A stretch of DNA of 64,000 nucleotides from Salinibacter sp. 10B (GTDB lineage: Bacteria > Bacteroidota > Rhodothermia > Rhodothermales > Salinibacteraceae). The stretch lies in assembly GCF_002954405.1 (NCBI RefSeq), contig NZ_MQWC01000004.1, positions 3,350,668 to 3,414,667 on the forward strand, in the 5' to 3' direction. The notes under the pieces were generated by a model, which saw nothing but the letters and a program-made list of their open reading frames with translations, did not search any database and was not told the origin of the DNA. Position numbers and translations under genes: made by a program. Below, in pieces: positions 19,484-28,668 of this stretch; positions within the stretch are counted from its first letter, which is position 1, and every line of letters begins with the position of its first letter.

Positions 19484-20973
19484 TCGGTTCATCGTCCACG
19501 TCTACATTCGAGCAGCAGGCCCGTCCCTACGAGACGTTGGCCTCCGCCCCTTCTCAAGTTCGGGATACGGTTGCGTCTCTACAGGTTGCGCCCTCCCAGT
19601 GGAAAACGATTCTCACGTTTCTCTTCGGAGACGTCATCGGCGTGCTGTCGGTGCTGGGATTCGTATATCTGGGGGCCAGTACGTTCATTCCTGCGTACGC
19701 GCCGCGGGCATATGAGGTCGGCCTACTGGTACTGCCCGGTGTTCTTCTGGCGTACGCCGTGGCGGGGCTCTACCAGCGTCGTTTCACGCATCCGGCCCTC
19801 GAGATGCAACGCATTGGGGCGCTGACCCTGCTGATGGGGGCGGTGGCCGGGGGGGTAGCCTACGGGGCTACGGGAGACGAGACGGGAGCTGTGCTTTTTC
19901 TGGCGGGGGGAGGACTCGGGGCGATCATCATGCCGATCTGCCGAAGTCTCTTCCGGGTTGTCTTTGCGCGGGCCGACTGGTGGGGGGTGCCCGCCGTCAT
20001 CGTTAGTTCAGGGACGAGCGGGGCCGCTATTCTCGACACGTTGAATCGCTGGCCGGAAATTGGGGTGCGCCCCGTGGCCCTTCTCAGTGACACGCCCGGC
20101 GAGGACGATCTACAGGTCCCAATTCGAGGAGGCTATGAGCTGGCTCCGTATTTGGCTCGCCACCTTGGGATTCCCTACGCGCTTTTGGCCATGCCCTCCC
20201 TCACCCATACGGGCCGAGCCAACCTTCTCGCGCAGTACAGCAAGTTTTTCGATCACGTCTTCGTGATGCCGGACCCAGCGGGGGCGCCGGCCCTCTGGAC
20301 GACGGGACGGTCCGGCGACGGCCTCTTTGGCTACGGGGTGCGAAACGTGGCTCTCCGTCCCGGGGCCCGGCTCATAAAGCGGGCCGTGGACATCGTCGGG
20401 GCCCTCATTGGACTCCTCCTCCTGGCGCCCCTTTTGGCAGGCATTGCCCTGTGGATCCGACTCGACGCCCCAGGCGCAGTCTTCTATCGCCAGGAGCGCA
20501 TGGGGCGCGAAGGCCGAATCGTTACCATTCTGAAGTTTCGCACCATGTACGAGGATGCGGACCAAAAGCTGGCGGAGATCCTGGAACAGGATCCTACGCT
20601 CCGCCGGGAGTACGAACGGTACCATAAGCTTCAGAATGATCCCCGTGTGACACGCATCGGACGATTCCTCCGCCGCTATAGCCTGGACGAACTTCCCCAG
20701 ATCCTCAATGTCCTTCGAGGAGATATGAGCCTGGTGGGACCTCGGGCCTACATGCCGTCTGAGCTTGAGAAAATGAACGGGCTGGCACGGGCCGTTCTCC
20801 AATGTCCGCCGGGCATGACGGGACTTTGGCAGGTCTCCGGTCGAAATCGACTGAGCTTTTCCGACCGCGTGAACCTAGACGTACACTACATCCAGAACTG
20901 GTCCCTCTGGTTGGACCTCTACCTGTTGGTGCGCACCGGCCCCGTGGTGTTTTCCGGAGACGGTGCCTCGTAG
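19480..20973 (+). CDS. undecaprenyl-phosphate sugar phosphotransferase (WbaP type)
   Basis: Initiating enzyme that loads a sugar 1-phosphate onto undecaprenyl phosphate at the inner membrane. Four or five N-terminal membrane segments (about residues 48-165), a Rossmann-like cytoplasmic region with VSSGTSGAAILDTL, one reentrant segment (about 305-325), and the catalytic C-terminal domain with FYRQERMGREGR, LKFRTMYEDAD, YSLDELPQILNVLRGDMS and LVGPRAYMP. 497 residues, the WbaP rather than the short PglC form. It starts at a GTG overlapping the preceding stop. It uses the product of UppS, and its sugar is undetermined (Gal-1-P in WbaP proper). Confidence 0.93.
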   Translation: MIGSSSTSTFEQQARPYETLASAPSQVRDTVASLQVAPSQWKTILTFLFGDVIGVLSVLGFVYLGASTFIPAYAPRAYEVGLLVLPGVLLAYAVAGLYQRRFTHPALEMQRIGALTLLMGAVAGGVAYGATGDETGAVLFLAGGGLGAIIMPICRSLFRVVFARADWWGVPAVIVSSGTSGAAILDTLNRWPEIGVRPVALLSDTPGEDDLQVPIRGGYELAPYLARHLGIPYALLAMPSLTHTGRANLLAQYSKFFDHVFVMPDPAGAPALWTTGRSGDGLFGYGVRNVALRPGARLIKRAVDIVGALIGLLLLAPLLAGIALWIRLDAPGAVFYRQERMGREGRIVTILKFRTMYEDADQKLAEILEQDPTLRREYERYHKLQNDPRVTRIGRFLRRYSLDELPQILNVLRGDMSLVGPRAYMPSELEKMNGLARAVLQCPPGMTGLWQVSGRNRLSFSDRVNLDVHYIQNWSLWLDLYLLVRTGPVVFSGDGAS

Positions 20974-21028
20974 AATCGAGGTCGTGCTTTATCCCCCTTA
21001 GGTTTCCCCCTTAGTTTGGTGTTTTCCC

Positions 21029-23395
21029 ATGAACGACACGTCGCAAAATCTTACCCCTTATCGGAAGCAAGCCGAGAAGATCGGGCTTCAGTCATCCAAT
21101 TCCGGATCCGATGATAACACCCTCGATCTTGGGGCCCTCTGGGAGGCGGTAAAGCGGAGCAAATGGGTTATTCTCGGGACGTGTGTTTTCGTCACGGCCC
21201 TCACCGCCGCGGTTACGATGATGATGCCTCAGGTGTACGAGGCCGGTGCTGTCGTTTCGGTCGAGCGGGAGGCAGCTCCAGCGCGCATGATGGTCGGCCT
21301 GAACGAGCAGCGGGACCTCAGCTCTGAAATTGGTCTGCTGAAAAACTCAGGAGAGCTTGCCCGTCGGGTCGTTTCGACGATCGAAGACGTGGCCGACACC
21401 ACGCAGGGAGTGCAGTTTACCCTTCTTGCCCCCGTTTCCGAAGAGGAGCCGTACACGCAGTACGCCGCAATTCTCCGTCTGCAGGAAATGGTCTCGTTCG
21501 TCCCCGACCAACAGCAGGGACTGATCAATATTCGGGTCGAGAGTCAGGATCCGGCCGAGGCGGCGCTCATCGCGAACAGCTTTGCGCAGCAGTATCGTCT
21601 GTTCAGCCGAGAGATGGCACGAGCAGGCGTGGTAGCGGCTCGCGAATTCCTGGAGACACAACTTGAAAAGCGGAAAGACGACATTCGCGCCATTGAAAAC
21701 GAATGGGAGGCATTCGCGCGCAGTAACGCCATTGTCACGGAAGGCCTCGATGGGCAGAATGTGGCCGCGGAGTACGCGGAGCTTCAGTCGCAACGAGATG
21801 CTCTTACGTTTCAGTTGGAGCAGGAGAAGCGCACCCTGTCTATTCTTGAGGACCAGATGGAACGGGCGCAGCCAAGCCTGCGATCGGCGGTGCTCAAAGA
21901 GCAGGAGGTGCAGAGCCTTCGGACACAGATCCAGGCCTTGGAAGATCAAATTGCAGAATTGAAGGCCCGGGCTGAGCAGTACTACATCAACGATCCCACC
22001 CTCCGAGGCGATGAGTCTCGGGTACGGGAGTTGGCCGAGATTAAGCGTCGCATTGACGGGTTTGAGGATCGGAAAATGGACTTGACGGAGGACCTCGTGG
22101 AGGCCTCTCGAGAGGCCAGCGGCACGGCAGGCGGAGTGGCCACTGCCGAGGGAGGAGGCATTGCTTCGATCGGACAGCTCGGGACCCTTCAGGGGCGCAT
22201 TGAGGAGCAAACGATCAAAATTGAGCAGACCGAGGCACAGATTCAGGCCCTGGAAGATCGGATTTCCGGCTATCAAGGACGTTTAGAGAGCATTCCGCGA
22301 CAGACGATCCAACGAGAACAGCTCGACCGGCGTCTCACGCAGGCTGAGCAATTCTACAAAGACATTGCAATGGAATTGCAGCGCACCATTGTGACCGAGG
22401 AGTCCGAGCTTGGCTACGTGAAGATTATGCGGTCGGCCGTCATTCCCATGCTGCCCGTTCGTCCCAACATGAAGCAGAACCTGGTGCTTGGACTTCTGCT
22501 GGGCCTCGGACTGGGCATGGGCCTCGGGTTTCTCCGGCAGTCGATGAGCTGGCAAATTTACGAGCCCGACGACATTCAGGCGAAGGGATATAGCCTCGTC
22601 GGAGTGATTCCGAGGATGGATCGGGAAATCAAGAAGACATTCAACGGCTCCGACGTTGTGGAGGTAGAGGGACGAAAACTCAGTACGTGCCTCTTCCCGC
22701 TTCTGAACCCGTGGTCGCCAATTACGGAAAACTACCGGCTCGTACGGGCGAATCTCCAGTTTGCGGCGGCAAAGAACCACCGCGACCATGGACAGTCGTC
22801 TCAAATTATGATGGTCACGAGCCCGGAGCCGGGAGACGGAAAGACGACGACCGCAACAAACCTAGCTACCACAATTGCGCTCAGTGGTCGCGAGGTGTTG
22901 CTCATTGACGCCGATATGCGGCGATCCAACGCACATAAGATGATTGGAGTGGAACGGAGTCCGGGACTGGCTCAGATCCTGGAAGGAGAGACGGGACTCG
23001 ATACGATTATCGACGATACGATCATCGAGGGGCTCCACGTGCTTCCGGCAGGGGAGCCGAGCGTTCCTCCCACCGAACTGCTCGATTCTGAGCGAATGCG
23101 GGGACTGCTCGCATCGGTGGCCACGCTGTATGACATTGTGATTATCGACACGCCGCCGGTGCTTGCCGCTACGGACCCTGTCGTGTTAGCGCCCAACTGC
23201 GACGTCGTTCTCGTTGTGGCCTCGGCCGATAAGACGGACTTCCGGGCCCTCTCGCAGGTAGAGAGCACCCTTGAGGCCGTTGGGGCGTCTATCGGGGGAA
23301 TCATCTTCAACCGCTACGATGCCACACGAGCAGGCGGGGCCAACAAATATGGATACGGGTACAGCTACAAATACGACTATGCCCCGGTCGAATAA
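21029..23395 (+). CDS. polysaccharide co-polymerase with Wzc-like ATPase/tyrosine-kinase domain
   Basis: Inner-membrane chain-length regulator fused to a cytoplasmic BY-kinase-type ATPase. TM1 lies near residues 45-64, a periplasmic Wzz domain with a long coiled coil runs to about residue 470, and TM2 is Gly/Leu-rich near 484-502. The C-terminal domain has Walker A SPEPGDGKTTTATN (about 598), Walker A' LLIDADMRRSN (about 625) and Walker B IVIIDTPPV (about 703). The extreme C-terminus alternates tyrosines (YGYGYSYKYDY), the usual autophosphorylation cluster. 788 residues. It follows wbaP by 55 bases. No wza, wzx or wzy is visible here, so the export genes lie elsewhere. Confidence 0.93.
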   Translation: MNDTSQNLTPYRKQAEKIGLQSSNSGSDDNTLDLGALWEAVKRSKWVILGTCVFVTALTAAVTMMMPQVYEAGAVVSVEREAAPARMMVGLNEQRDLSSEIGLLKNSGELARRVVSTIEDVADTTQGVQFTLLAPVSEEEPYTQYAAILRLQEMVSFVPDQQQGLINIRVESQDPAEAALIANSFAQQYRLFSREMARAGVVAAREFLETQLEKRKDDIRAIENEWEAFARSNAIVTEGLDGQNVAAEYAELQSQRDALTFQLEQEKRTLSILEDQMERAQPSLRSAVLKEQEVQSLRTQIQALEDQIAELKARAEQYYINDPTLRGDESRVRELAEIKRRIDGFEDRKMDLTEDLVEASREASGTAGGVATAEGGGIASIGQLGTLQGRIEEQTIKIEQTEAQIQALEDRISGYQGRLESIPRQTIQREQLDRRLTQAEQFYKDIAMELQRTIVTEESELGYVKIMRSAVIPMLPVRPNMKQNLVLGLLLGLGLGMGLGFLRQSMSWQIYEPDDIQAKGYSLVGVIPRMDREIKKTFNGSDVVEVEGRKLSTCLFPLLNPWSPITENYRLVRANLQFAAAKNHRDHGQSSQIMMVTSPEPGDGKTTTATNLATTIALSGREVLLIDADMRRSNAHKMIGVERSPGLAQILEGETGLDTIIDDTIIEGLHVLPAGEPSVPPTELLDSERMRGLLASVATLYDIVIIDTPPVLAATDPVVLAPNCDVVLVVASADKTDFRALSQVESTLEAVGASIGGIIFNRYDATRAGGANKYGYGYSYKYDYAPVE

Positions 23396-23494
23396 AAACG
23401 GGGCACGCACTGCGATTCTTGATGCGGATCTACGCGGCCGCTTCCTGGAGTCCAGTGGACACTTCCCCCTTCTCCTGATTTCTCTCTTCTTACA

Positions 23495-24019
23495 ATGAAT
23501 ATCTTCTCTTCCCCAATCCGTCCCCTCGTGCTTCTGGGGATGTTCGGTCTGGCCCTTCTCCTGTGTCCGTCGGGCGTTTGGGCTCAGCAGCTTCCCCAAA
23601 GCTCTCTTACGTCGTCAAGCGTTAAGGAATACGGGCGCCCCGGGTATCCGCAGATCACGGTCTACGTATGGGGAAGTGCCGACACGGGTGTATGGAGCGT
23701 AGAGAAAGGCACTGATCTTCTCGAGTTCACGAGTGTCGTCTCTCAGGTTCAACTTGAAACCAGGACGCCCGATCAAAGGGCAATCACTCTCCTTCAAATC
23801 TATCGAGACGGACAGGCCCGCGGAGAGCCGTTCTTCGAGTCCAAAATCGCGGATTTGTTTACGCAGCGTGGGCGCTATCCCGAAATGCAAGAGGGAGACA
23901 TTCTCGTTCTGCAGAGAGAGACGAAGGGGCGGTTTACGTGGAAGGACGCGGCTCAGATCATCGGGACGGTGGGGACATTTCTGAACACCTTCCTCATTCT
24001 CGACCGGCTGCGCAACTAA
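23495..24019 (+). CDS. exported SLBB-domain protein
   Basis: 174 residues with a signal peptide ending near GVWAQQ. PQITVYVWGSADTGVWSVEKG followed by DLLEFTSVV matches the SLBB fold found in Wza-type polysaccharide export proteins, but the poly-export domain that normally precedes it is missing. The body ends with EGDILVLQRETKG, and a C-terminal hydrophobic helix (AAQIIGTVGTFLNTFLIL) may anchor it in a membrane. It is 99 bases after the Wzc-like gene. The role is inferred as an accessory part of the polysaccharide export machinery. Confidence 0.72.
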   Translation: MNIFSSPIRPLVLLGMFGLALLLCPSGVWAQQLPQSSLTSSSVKEYGRPGYPQITVYVWGSADTGVWSVEKGTDLLEFTSVVSQVQLETRTPDQRAITLLQIYRDGQARGEPFFESKIADLFTQRGRYPEMQEGDILVLQRETKGRFTWKDAAQIIGTVGTFLNTFLILDRLRN

Positions 24020-24241
24020 TACCGCTTGCCGAAGATCATTGTGCATCTACCACGCGTGTCTGCGCGACGATGCCGTCTCCTTTTGCGCCTGGTTCCTCTT
24101 GTTCCCCCTGATGTGGGGAGGACCCGATAGAAGGGGGAGCTCAGTCAGGTCCGGAGCAACTCGTAAAGGGCATAGTCCTCCGTGACGACTGGTCTTTGTA
24201 CAGCTCAGAATCTCTCAAATTCCTACCTCCGGCCCACGCTG

Positions 24242-25264
24242 CTAGAGGGCCACCTGGAGGCGGGCTGTGAAGAAGCCATCCCCTACGTCGTCGGTGGCCG
24301 CCTGGTAGTTGACGAGGAAGCGCAGCAGGGAGGAGTAGTCGTAGTTGTAGCCCAGCGTAAGTTGGTCCTCGGGCGTTGCCTGGATCGGCGTGTCGGGATC
24401 GTACTGATCGAAGCGAATCAGCACCTGCTGGTTCTCGCTCACGTCCGCCCCGGCGGCGACGTAAAAGCCAAAGGGGTTGGCCGTGTCCGCTCCTCCGTTC
24501 GGGTCAAGCCAGGCCGTATCGAGTTCTCCGGCGAGCAGCCAGCGGTCAATGTCCAGACGAGCATCGGCGCCGAAGAGCACGCGCGTGCCGGAAAAAGCGG
24601 GACGACCGAGGCCGGAGAGGGGGGTGTCGTCGTCGATGCTGTAGGCCGCATTGGTGCCAAGCTCCAGTTCACCAGTACTCACAGGCAGGCGCCCGCTCAG
24701 ACGTCCCACGTACAAGAGCGGATCGCTGGACGGAGGTTGGAGGCCGCTTGTGCCGTTGAAGGCACCCACCGTTGCGGTCAGGCGATCCGGGACCAGCGTT
24801 CGTGCAAGAGACACTCCCGCCTGCCGATTCGGGGCCACGTTGTTCACGACGCGAGCCCGTTCTGCGAAGAGGAGATTGGGACGTGGCGTGAGGATTTCGG
24901 CACTGAACGGCGTTTTGAAGATGCCGGCCGTCATCCGAAGTTGGTCCGTCAACGGAAGACGAGCAAAGGCATCGAGCAGAATAGAAGAGGAGGCAAAGTC
25001 CGTCTGCACGGCGTACTGAAGAGACTCAGCGTTTCCGCCGAAGCGGAGACGTGTAGAGCGAACGCGAAAGCCATCATTGTCGGCCCGGCCCAGATAGGCA
25101 TCCGTTTGCAGAAGGCCGCCGATCGTTAGGGCATCGCCGCCCCCCACCGACACCGTTCCGGCCTCGTTGGGCGACTGAGCGGAGGCAAGTTGCACCCCCC
25201 CCACTGCCACGAAAAGCGCGATGAGGAGGAAAGGGCGGCTGATGCCGGAGAAGGAAGCTCGCAT
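24242..25264 (-). CDS. outer-membrane porin (OprP/OprO-like)
   Basis: 340-residue exported beta-barrel. The signal peptide from the ATG at 25264 ends near QLASAQ. LTIGGLLQTDAYLG, FRVRSTRLRFGG, YAVQTDFASSS and IFKTPFSAEILTPRPNLLFAE follow the pattern of phosphate-selective porins, and the barrel ends FFTARLQVAL. An in-frame start ten codons upstream is less likely. It is a lone gene, convergent with the SLBB gene and divergent from the exchanger at 25487. Substrate specificity (phosphate, pyrophosphate or a general anion) is not shown by the sequence. Confidence 0.85.
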   Translation of the reverse strand: MRASFSGISRPFLLIALFVAVGGVQLASAQSPNEAGTVSVGGGDALTIGGLLQTDAYLGRADNDGFRVRSTRLRFGGNAESLQYAVQTDFASSSILLDAFARLPLTDQLRMTAGIFKTPFSAEILTPRPNLLFAERARVVNNVAPNRQAGVSLARTLVPDRLTATVGAFNGTSGLQPPSSDPLLYVGRLSGRLPVSTGELELGTNAAYSIDDDTPLSGLGRPAFSGTRVLFGADARLDIDRWLLAGELDTAWLDPNGGADTANPFGFYVAAGADVSENQQVLIRFDQYDPDTPIQATPEDQLTLGYNYDYSSLLRFLVNYQAATDDVGDGFFTARLQVAL

Positions 25265-25486
25265 TGAGACTGCGCGTGGAAATGAACAAGACAAACGCGA
25301 GGCGAGGATATTCTTCAGTCCAGAAGTATGATAGGAGCGTGCAATTGGAGAGTTTAGAGAGGCACGTTACGGGATGGTAATTGGGCATTTTCTTTTCGGG
25401 AAGAGACGGGACCGGGGGCGAACCCGTAGAAGGGCGTTCCGTAGTGAGGTTGGGATCTATATTTCCGGCGTCACTCACACAGGCAT

Positions 25487-26428
25487 ATGTTCATCAATTT
25501 TCTTCAGATTACCGGTGGATTCATTGTGCTGACGGCCGCCGCGGAGGCCCTCGTGTTCGGGGCATCATCGCTTGCGCGCCGCGTGGGGTTGTCTCCACTG
25601 GTCATTGGGTTGACAGTCGTGTCGATTGGCACGAGCCTGCCGGAACTGGTGGTGGGCGTCGAGGCAGCCCTTCGCGGCAGTGGCGACATTGCTCTTGGCA
25701 ACGTAGTGGGATCGAATATCGGGAATATTGCTCTTATTCTAGGGGTGGCGGCCCTCGCGAAACCGCTCGTCGTGCAGGCCCAGGTGGTGCGAATTGACAG
25801 CCCCATCCTGGTCGTCGTGTCCCTTATGTTCGTTGGCCTTATGCTGGATGGACAGCTCGGTCGTCTCGACGGGGGACTGCTCGTAGGGGGGATCGTGGCC
25901 TACGTGGCTTACAACCTGTGGGTGGCCCAGAAGGCATCGAGTACGGTCCGGGAAGAGTTTGACCAAGGCATTCCGGATCGGCACTCCGCGATCATGGATG
26001 CCGGGTTGCTCGCCCTCGGGATTGGGGGACTTGTCGTGGGGGCGCGCGTCATGGTTGCGGGCGCCGTTTCGATCGCTCAGACGCTGGGCGTGGGGCCCAT
26101 TGTGGTGGGGCTCACCATCGTTGCCGTTGGCACGAGTCTGCCGGAGCTTGCCACCTCGGTGGTGGCGGCGCGACGGGGAGCAGGAGACATTGCGGTTGGC
26201 AACGCGGTGGGATCCAGTATCTTCAACATTCTCGGGATTCTCGGGATCACCATCCTTGTGCAGCCGCTCTCTACCGACACCCTTGGGTGGATCGATGCGG
26301 GGGTGATGGTGGGAGTGGCCGTTGTTGTTTTGCCGCTCTTTCGCTCCAACTGGACTCTCAGCCGGGCCGAGGGGGCCTTTTTATTGATCTGTTATTTGGG
26401 CTACATTGGGTCCCTTGTGATGGGGTAG
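25487..26428 (+). CDS. calcium/sodium antiporter (CaCA family, YrbG-like)
   Basis: Inner-membrane cation exchanger with about ten membrane segments and two inverted alpha repeats. The first holds [16 protein letters not shown] and [17 protein letters not shown]; the second holds [17 protein letters not shown] and [17 protein letters not shown]. The GTSLPE and GNxxGSNxxN motifs form the ion-binding core. 313 residues. A second, divergent CaCA gene follows 283 bases downstream, so the pair may act together in Ca2+/Na+ homeostasis in saline surroundings. Confidence 0.93.
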   Translation: MFINFLQITGGFIVLTAAAEALVFGASSLARRVGLSPLVIGLTVVSIGTSLPELVVGVEAALRGSGDIALGNVVGSNIGNIALILGVAALAKPLVVQAQVVRIDSPILVVVSLMFVGLMLDGQLGRLDGGLLVGGIVAYVAYNLWVAQKASSTVREEFDQGIPDRHSAIMDAGLLALGIGGLVVGARVMVAGAVSIAQTLGVGPIVVGLTIVAVGTSLPELATSVVAARRGAGDIAVGNAVGSSIFNILGILGITILVQPLSTDTLGWIDAGVMVGVAVVVLPLFRSNWTLSRAEGAFLLICYLGYIGSLVMG

Positions 26429-26711
26429 GTTTGGGGACGAGACGGAAGGGGATCCCAGCACTTGGTGTTCAAGTACATCTCTCGTGAACTCCGTTCCGGT
26501 TCGCCGGTTCGTGCTCTGGCTTCGAACGGGACGCGTCGGGACGTTCCGACGATCGTGCCGAGTCGATCAGCATACAATTCTACTCTGCGCAATCGCACGG
26601 GACTATGCTTGAAGGGACAGGTCTCCGACCCGCTGTTGAGGATGAGCGTGCCGTGCGGTTGTCTTCTGTCATTGCGTCTCCGTTGCTTTCGTCTCGTCGC
26701 TCCACGCACAC

Positions 26712-27770
26712 ATGAGTCCCTTCGTGCAGGTTTCGGCCTACTTCGGCCTCGCCCTTATCTCGACGGCTGTCGTGTGGAAAGGGAGCGAATGGCTTGAATC
26801 GTCCAGCGAGCGGTTGTCCGTGTACTATGAGCTTCCTCCCCTCGTGCAGGGAGCTGTCGTGCTGGCGATAGGGTCTAGCTTTCCGGAGCTGTCTACGGCC
26901 GTGCTGGCAACGCTTCTTCATGGCGAGTTTGAGCTCGGGGTGGCCGCAATTGTGGGGTCAGCGCTCTTCAACGTTCTGATGATTCCGGCGCTTGCGGGCA
27001 TCTGGTCCGACGAGGATCTCGTCTCGACGCGCGATCTGGTTTACAAGGAGGTACAGTTTTACCTGATCTCGATTGCGGCTCTCCTCCTGATGTTCTCGTT
27101 TGCGGTGATCTACAATCCAGTGGAGAACGCCAGTGGGGCAATCGCAGGAGAGGTGACACGAGGGCTCGTGCTGTTTCCCCTCGTGCTCTATTTGTTTTAC
27201 GTATACCTGCAGTATCAGGATACGATGGATCACACGGCCGAGGGGGATCCCGCGTCGGTCGCACCAGGGAGACAGTGGGGCGTTCTGCTTGCTGCGCTGC
27301 TCGTCATTCTCGTGGGCGTAGAGGGGCTTGTCCGGGCGGCGATCGGACTTGGAGAAGTCTTTGGCACCCCGAGCTTTCTCTGGGGCATCACGGTCGTTGC
27401 GGCTGGCACCTCTGTGCCGGACGCCTTCGTGAGTGTCCGGGCGGCCCGGGCTGGAAACGCGGTGACGAGTGTGGCCAATGTGCTGGGGAGCAACGTCTTT
27501 GATCTATTAGTGTGCATTCCGGCCGGTGTACTGGTAGCCGGCACGGCCGTCGTCAACTACTCCGTGAGTGCCCCCATGATGGGGGTCCTTACCCTCGCTA
27601 CCCTGATCGTCTTTTTGTTGATGCGAACCCACATGGTGCTGACGACAGCCGAAGCCTGGGGGCTCATTGCCATCTATCTGCTCTTTGTCGTCTGGATGAG
27701 CGTGGAAACCTTTGGAGCTGTCAACTTGCTGCCCAATTTGCCACCGGCGACATCCATGCCCAGCCCCTAA
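26712..27770 (+). CDS. divergent sodium/calcium exchanger family protein
   Basis: 352-residue membrane protein with the CaCA inverted-repeat layout but altered motifs. The first repeat has AIGSSFPELSTAV and AAIVGSALFNVLMIP, and the second has AAGTSVPDAFVSV and VANVLGSNVFDLLVCIP. The Glu of the first repeat is kept, while the second has Asp in GTSVPD. A loop of about 60 residues separates the halves (around 155-200). Ion choice may differ from the neighbour at 25487. I see no third gene linking the pair to a regulator. Confidence 0.88.
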   Translation: MSPFVQVSAYFGLALISTAVVWKGSEWLESSSERLSVYYELPPLVQGAVVLAIGSSFPELSTAVLATLLHGEFELGVAAIVGSALFNVLMIPALAGIWSDEDLVSTRDLVYKEVQFYLISIAALLLMFSFAVIYNPVENASGAIAGEVTRGLVLFPLVLYLFYVYLQYQDTMDHTAEGDPASVAPGRQWGVLLAALLVILVGVEGLVRAAIGLGEVFGTPSFLWGITVVAAGTSVPDAFVSVRAARAGNAVTSVANVLGSNVFDLLVCIPAGVLVAGTAVVNYSVSAPMMGVLTLATLIVFLLMRTHMVLTTAEAWGLIAIYLLFVVWMSVETFGAVNLLPNLPPATSMPSP

Positions 27771-27911
27771 TACATCCAGCCGGCGAGGGCATGGCGATCC
27801 CTGATGGACGGGGGACATCTGCCGTCGTTTGGGGGCATGCGCTTGTGACTGTCCGACGCGGACGTTAGTCTTTAAACGGAGATGAAATTAAAAATTCACT
27901 GAGGCCCTTCT

Positions 27912-28310
27912 ATGGATCCCCCGTTTCAAACCAAGCTCAGCCGACGCGAGCGTCAGATTATGGAGGCCGTCTACCGGCTTGGGGAGGCGAGCGTTGCGGC
28001 CGTTCAGGACGAGCTCCCGGACGATCCCGACTATCACGCCGTCCGGGTGGCGATGGCGAAGCTAGAAGACAAAGGGCACCTCTGTCATCGCCGGGAGGGG
28101 CGTCGATACATCTACAAACCTGAAATTCCCCGCGAAGAGGCCAAACGGTCGGCACTGGGTCATCTGGTACGCACCTACTTTTCCGGGGCCCCCTCCGAGG
28201 TGCTCCTGACGCTTCTGAACATGTCGGCTGAGGATTTAAGCACCGACGACATTGCTGAATTGGAGGCCTGGATCGAGCAGGCAAAAGACGAAGGAACGGC
28301 GCATGACTGA
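27912..28310 (+). CDS. BlaI/MecI/CopY-family transcriptional repressor
   Basis: 132-residue winged-helix repressor. LSRRERQIMEAVYRLGEASVA and VRVAMAKLEDKGHLCHRREGRRYIY form the DNA-binding domain, and the C-terminal helices (LVRTYFSGAPSEVLLTLL) dimerise and carry the region that in BlaI/MecI is cut during induction. Its stop overlaps the start of the M56 protease gene by eight bases (ATGACTGA, 28303-28310). This is the standard blaI-blaR1 layout, so the protein is probably inactivated by its partner. I did not find a clear TACA/TGTA dyad upstream, only an AT-rich stretch around 27875-27900. Confidence 0.92.
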   Translation: MDPPFQTKLSRRERQIMEAVYRLGEASVAAVQDELPDDPDYHAVRVAMAKLEDKGHLCHRREGRRYIYKPEIPREEAKRSALGHLVRTYFSGAPSEVLLTLLNMSAEDLSTDDIAELEAWIEQAKDEGTAHD

Positions 28311-28668
28311 CATTGCTCTCCGGGTTGGGGCATACATTCTACTTCACGGGACGGTGGTGCTTGTCTGTGCGTGGGGCCTCGTGTGGATGAACCGCGATGG
28401 ACCTGCGGCCCTCACCCATGCAGTGTGGACGGCGGCCTTTACGGTGTTGCTGCTGCTGCCGGTGGGAGGATACGTGGTGCCGGGGTGGACCGTTGATCTG
28501 ACGATGGAGTCGTCGCCTGGACACATGGGGACGTTCACTGACGGTCCCCCGTGGCGGGAGGGGAGGAGCCGCTTCCAGGCGGCACGGCCCGGTCAACGAC
28601 GGTCGACCAGAGTCGCTGGCAGGGGCTGCTTCAGTGGGGCGCGCGCTGGGGGGCACCGGCGTTTTTGA
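28303..28668 (+). pseudogene. 5' part of the M56 (BlaR1-like) protease gene, out of frame with the rest
   Basis: This frame starts inside the end of blaI and encodes the first two membrane helices of an M56 protein (ALRVGAYILLHGTVVLVCAW and a second helix ending LLLLPVGGYVVPGW). After about residue 83 the translation becomes Arg-rich junk, while the family-like sequence continues in another frame. The switch point must follow the TGA at 28539-28541 of the downstream frame; the C5 run at 28546-28550 is the best candidate, since one extra C restores a single reading frame. The TGA ending this frame (28666-28668) overlaps an ATG of the downstream frame (28668), so re-initiation is conceivable. 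Confidence 0.7.

Noticed and set aside
24182-25129. A 315-codon plus-strand open frame.
   Set aside because: Antisense to the porin gene. The minus strand has a signal peptide and a barrel pattern.
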